NCBI GenBank assembly: GCA_964482435.1
Contig: CAYZXL010000080.1
Location: 1-17,206, forward strand
Direction of reading: 5' to 3'
Length of the DNA: 17,206 bases
DNA from: CAYZXL01 sp964482435
GTDB taxonomy: Bacteria; Auribacterota; JABMQX01
Of the stretch, positions 15,771-17,206 are shown piece by piece. The notes under the pieces were generated by a model that saw nothing but the letters and a program-made list of their open reading frames with translations, was not told the origin of the DNA and searched no databases. How positions within the stretch are numbered: position 1 is the stretch's first letter; the number at the start of each line of letters is the position of its first letter. The translations under genes were made by a program, and so were the position numbers.

Positions 15771-16159
15771 TTTTCCCCACTCCTTTCGCCAACGAGCTTG
15801 CGGATCTCACGAAGCTCTCTGGTACTAATTCGCTTCTGCTCGATGAGGCTGGTGACCAGCAGTTCGGCTGAACCGTCGAACAGCCGGTTTAGCAAGTCGC
15901 CAAGCATGCTGTGGCGAACCTCCCTCCGGCTGACGGTTGGGCTGTAAACGTAAGTGCGCCCGTCCACCTCATGCATCAAATATCCCTTCCTTTCGAGCTT
16001 CCGCATCATGGTCAGCACCGTGCTGTAAGCCGGCTTCCTGCCGCGAGATAGCGACTCCTTGACATCGTGGACGGTCGCCTTGCCGCCATCCCATACGACG
16101 TTCATGATCTGCAATTCCATTCTTCCCAGCCGAATTTCGCGATGATCAGTTTTTTGCAT
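15767..16159 (-). CDS. BlaI/MecI-family winged-helix repressor, copy 2
   Basis: The protein has 130 aa with a full BlaI pattern: LGRMELQIMNVVWDGGKATV, a recognition region SRGRKPAYSTVLTMMRKLER, the wing RTYVYSPTVSRREV and a helical C-terminal part for dimerisation. AAGGAGGAG lies just before the ATG at 16159-16157. It leads a two-gene unit with the downstream M56 peptidase (ATGA overlap), the standard arrangement for a repressor and its protease partner. Two tandem dyads overlap its promoter, so it very likely represses its own operon. Confidence 0.95.
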   Translation of the reverse strand: MQKTDHREIRLGRMELQIMNVVWDGGKATVHDVKESLSRGRKPAYSTVLTMMRKLERKGYLMHEVDGRTYVYSPTVSRREVRHSMLGDLLNRLFDGSAELLVTSLIEQKRISTRELREIRKLVGERSGEK

Positions 16160-16177
16160 CCTCTCCTCCTTTTTTCC

Positions 16178-16203
16178 TTACCGTGGTAGTATTACCATGG
16201 TAA
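16178..16203. promoter_or_regulatory. Tandem palindromic operators, probable BlaI-binding sites
   Basis: Two copies of a near-identical dyad lie 14 bases apart on the plus strand: TTACCGTGGTAG at 16178-16189 and TTACCATGGTAA at 16192-16203, the second a perfect 12-base palindrome. Known BlaI/MecI operators are dyads with TACA/TGTA-type half sites; TACC/GGTA half sites fit that style. The pair covers the -10 and the spacer of the promoter. Confidence 0.7.
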
Positions 16204-16217
16204 CATAAGGCTGTCAA
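16189..16217 (-). promoter_or_regulatory. Sigma-70-type promoter of the second BlaI-M56 operon
   Basis: On the minus strand a perfect TTGACA (16217-16212) is followed after 17 bases by TAATAC (16194-16189). The -10 is imperfect and the dyad at 16192-16203 fills part of the spacer, so a bound repressor would block polymerase. Confidence 0.65.
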
Positions 16218-16264
16218 GAGGAAAATCAGAAAAAATGTAATGCCTCAGTCACCGGGGGGGACTC

Positions 16265-16356
16265 ACCGCAGAGAACACAGAGACCGCAGAGGAATCTCAG
16301 ACAGGATTAACAGGAATTTCAGCATTATCCGGTCCATCGTGTTATCCTGTTGAAAT
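16265..16356. repeat. Intergenic repeat-like segment with imperfect inverted repeat
   Basis: ACCGCAGAG occurs twice 18 bases apart (16265-16273 and 16283-16291), followed by ACAGGATTAACAGGA (16301-16315) and a near-complementary TGTTATCCTGTTGAAAT (16340-16356), which could pair with one bulged base. The CACAGAG and ACAGGATTAACAGG wording resembles short dispersed intergenic repeats I recall from environmental bacterial genomes; that recollection is unverified. It lies between the end of the FG-GAP gene and the BlaI promoter and could act as a transcript end. Confidence 0.4.
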
Positions 16357-16434
16357 CGTGGCTTCTTTGCTGCCAGGTCTGCGCCGCGTAAGTGAGGGGT
16401 TGCGAAGAAAGTCCTGGGGGGCGGATGGTCTTCA

Positions 16435-17088
16435 TCATCCCATAAGGGAGATGCCCAACGAGAATCGAGAAAATCCTCCGCCCTTCCGCCTGAGAGCAAT
16501 CACTCCTTTTCCTTGCTCAAGCTGCGCAAAGAGGTCAGCCGCGCCGTCTCCGTTCAAGTCCGGAAAACGGATCCGCCGAATTCGGCCTTCAGCCTCGCTG
16601 ACCAGATGCTCCGGCACGACTGGGCTATTATCCTGCTCAAAAGTCCGGCCGTCTTTGTTCTTCATCCATATCGTGACGCCGAATGAGAACAGTGATCCGA
16701 CAAAATCCGTAAAGCCATCGTTGTTATAGTCCGTGGCCGTGACCAGCAGGCAGCCAAAAAGGGGATCAAGCTCCGCACCGAGACCGACATTCTTCCAGAA
16801 TCGGCTGAACGGGTGAGAACGGCGCCACCCCCGAACCCTGGTCAAGGGACCAAAATATACATGCACGTTCCCGGCGCCCATGCCCATGAAACCGAACGTC
16901 ATCAGGTCGGTCTTGCCGTCGTTATCGAAGTCCTCGTATTCGAAATGGTAGGGGCAGGCGGTCACGGGATATCCCTCCAGATTTCCCGTCCATCCACGAG
17001 GCCTGGCCAGCCAGGTGGCGACTGTGCCGGCTGCAATGAGAGCTGTCAAAACCACGAGCATGATCAGGTATCGGCTCGACTTTCTCAT
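16435..17088 (-). CDS. FG-GAP/VCBS-repeat protein with N-terminal membrane anchor or signal peptide
   Basis: The protein has 217 aa from the ATG at 17088-17086; this start is chosen over an in-frame ATG 75 bases upstream because GGAGAAGA precedes it and a hydrophobic segment follows (residues 7-28, YLIMLVVLTALIAAGTVATW). Three calcium-loop-like motifs typical of FG-GAP/VCBS repeats are visible: DFDNDGKTD (53-61), DYNNDGFTD (120-128) and DLNGDGAAD (177-185). Such repeats form beta-propeller blades outside the cytoplasm; three motifs are too few for a full propeller, so it may oligomerise or be a short variant. No enzyme motif is seen. Function unknown. It is followed by a 217-base gap up to the BlaI -35 element. 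Confidence 0.8.
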   Translation of the reverse strand: MRKSSRYLIMLVVLTALIAAGTVATWLARPRGWTGNLEGYPVTACPYHFEYEDFDNDGKTDLMTFGFMGMGAGNVHVYFGPLTRVRGWRRSHPFSRFWKNVGLGAELDPLFGCLLVTATDYNNDGFTDFVGSLFSFGVTIWMKNKDGRTFEQDNSPVVPEHLVSEAEGRIRRIRFPDLNGDGAADLFAQLEQGKGVIALRRKGGGFSRFSLGISLMG

Positions 17089-17206
17089 ATCTTCTTCTCC
17101 GCATCGGAGATACTTATTACTCCGACACCTAAACAGTAGACACTCTGATGGGTGATGATTCACGGCATAGCATATTGGACCGAGGGCGCCAGGAAAAAAC
17201 TTCTGA
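17089..17206. other. Upstream region of the FG-GAP gene
   Basis: Short non-coding stretch at the right edge. It contains the ribosome site of the FG-GAP gene, but I see no convincing -35/-10 pair or other element. Confidence 0.4.

Overview
This is a window of about 17.2 kb in which every gene I can support lies on the minus strand, so transcription runs from right to left. There are seven coding sequences, one of them cut by the left edge, plus a decayed stretch of coding DNA. I see no tRNA, rRNA, CRISPR array, transposase or phage gene. Moderately GC-rich DNA, very large multi-domain secreted proteins, BlaI/M56 pairs fused to WD40, TPR or carboxypeptidase-regulatory domains, FG-GAP proteins and a GH5 glycosidase together suggest a heterotrophic bacterium of the Planctomycetota/PVC type or a similar environmental lineage. 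This placement is an inference from gene style; no marker gene is present.

Layout from right to left (transcription order): (1) a small membrane-anchored FG-GAP/VCBS protein, 17088-16435. (2) A short gene-free gap with an interspersed-repeat-like segment, then a TTGACA promoter overlapped by two tandem TTACCRTGGTAR dyads. (3) A BlaI-type repressor, 16159-15767, overlapping by ATGA a 1500-aa M56 (BlaR1-type) membrane peptidase, 15770-11268. Its extracytoplasmic part carries carboxypeptidase-regulatory-like domains, a thioredoxin fold lacking the nucleophilic Cys, and two copies of an unnamed C-terminal module. (4) About 0.8 kb without a gene, ending in a second TTGACA promoter. (5) A second, paralogous BlaI, 10420-10028, again ATGA-overlapped with a 1517-aa M56 peptidase, 10031-5478, fused to a seven-blade WD40 propeller, a beta-rich domain and TPR-like repeats. 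(6) A secreted 819-aa protein, 5243-2784, with a TolB/PD40-like propeller and three tandem modules of about 150 aa, followed by a frameshifted, stop-interrupted fourth module at 2783-2240. (7) About 1.5 kb with no convincing gene. (8) The N-terminal 241 codons of a secreted GH5 glycoside hydrolase, running off the left edge.

How they may work together: in the classical BlaI/BlaR1 system a membrane M56 protease senses an external ligand and causes the repressor to be inactivated. Here two such pairs sit in tandem, but neither M56 protein has a visible penicillin-binding sensor. Each instead has over 1100 residues of other extracytoplasmic domains. The most interesting reading is a pair of duplicated, diverged protease-repressor signalling modules with swapped sensors, next to secreted proteins they might control. 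Protein families and operon structure are well supported; ligand, target genes and any link to the neighbouring genes are inference.
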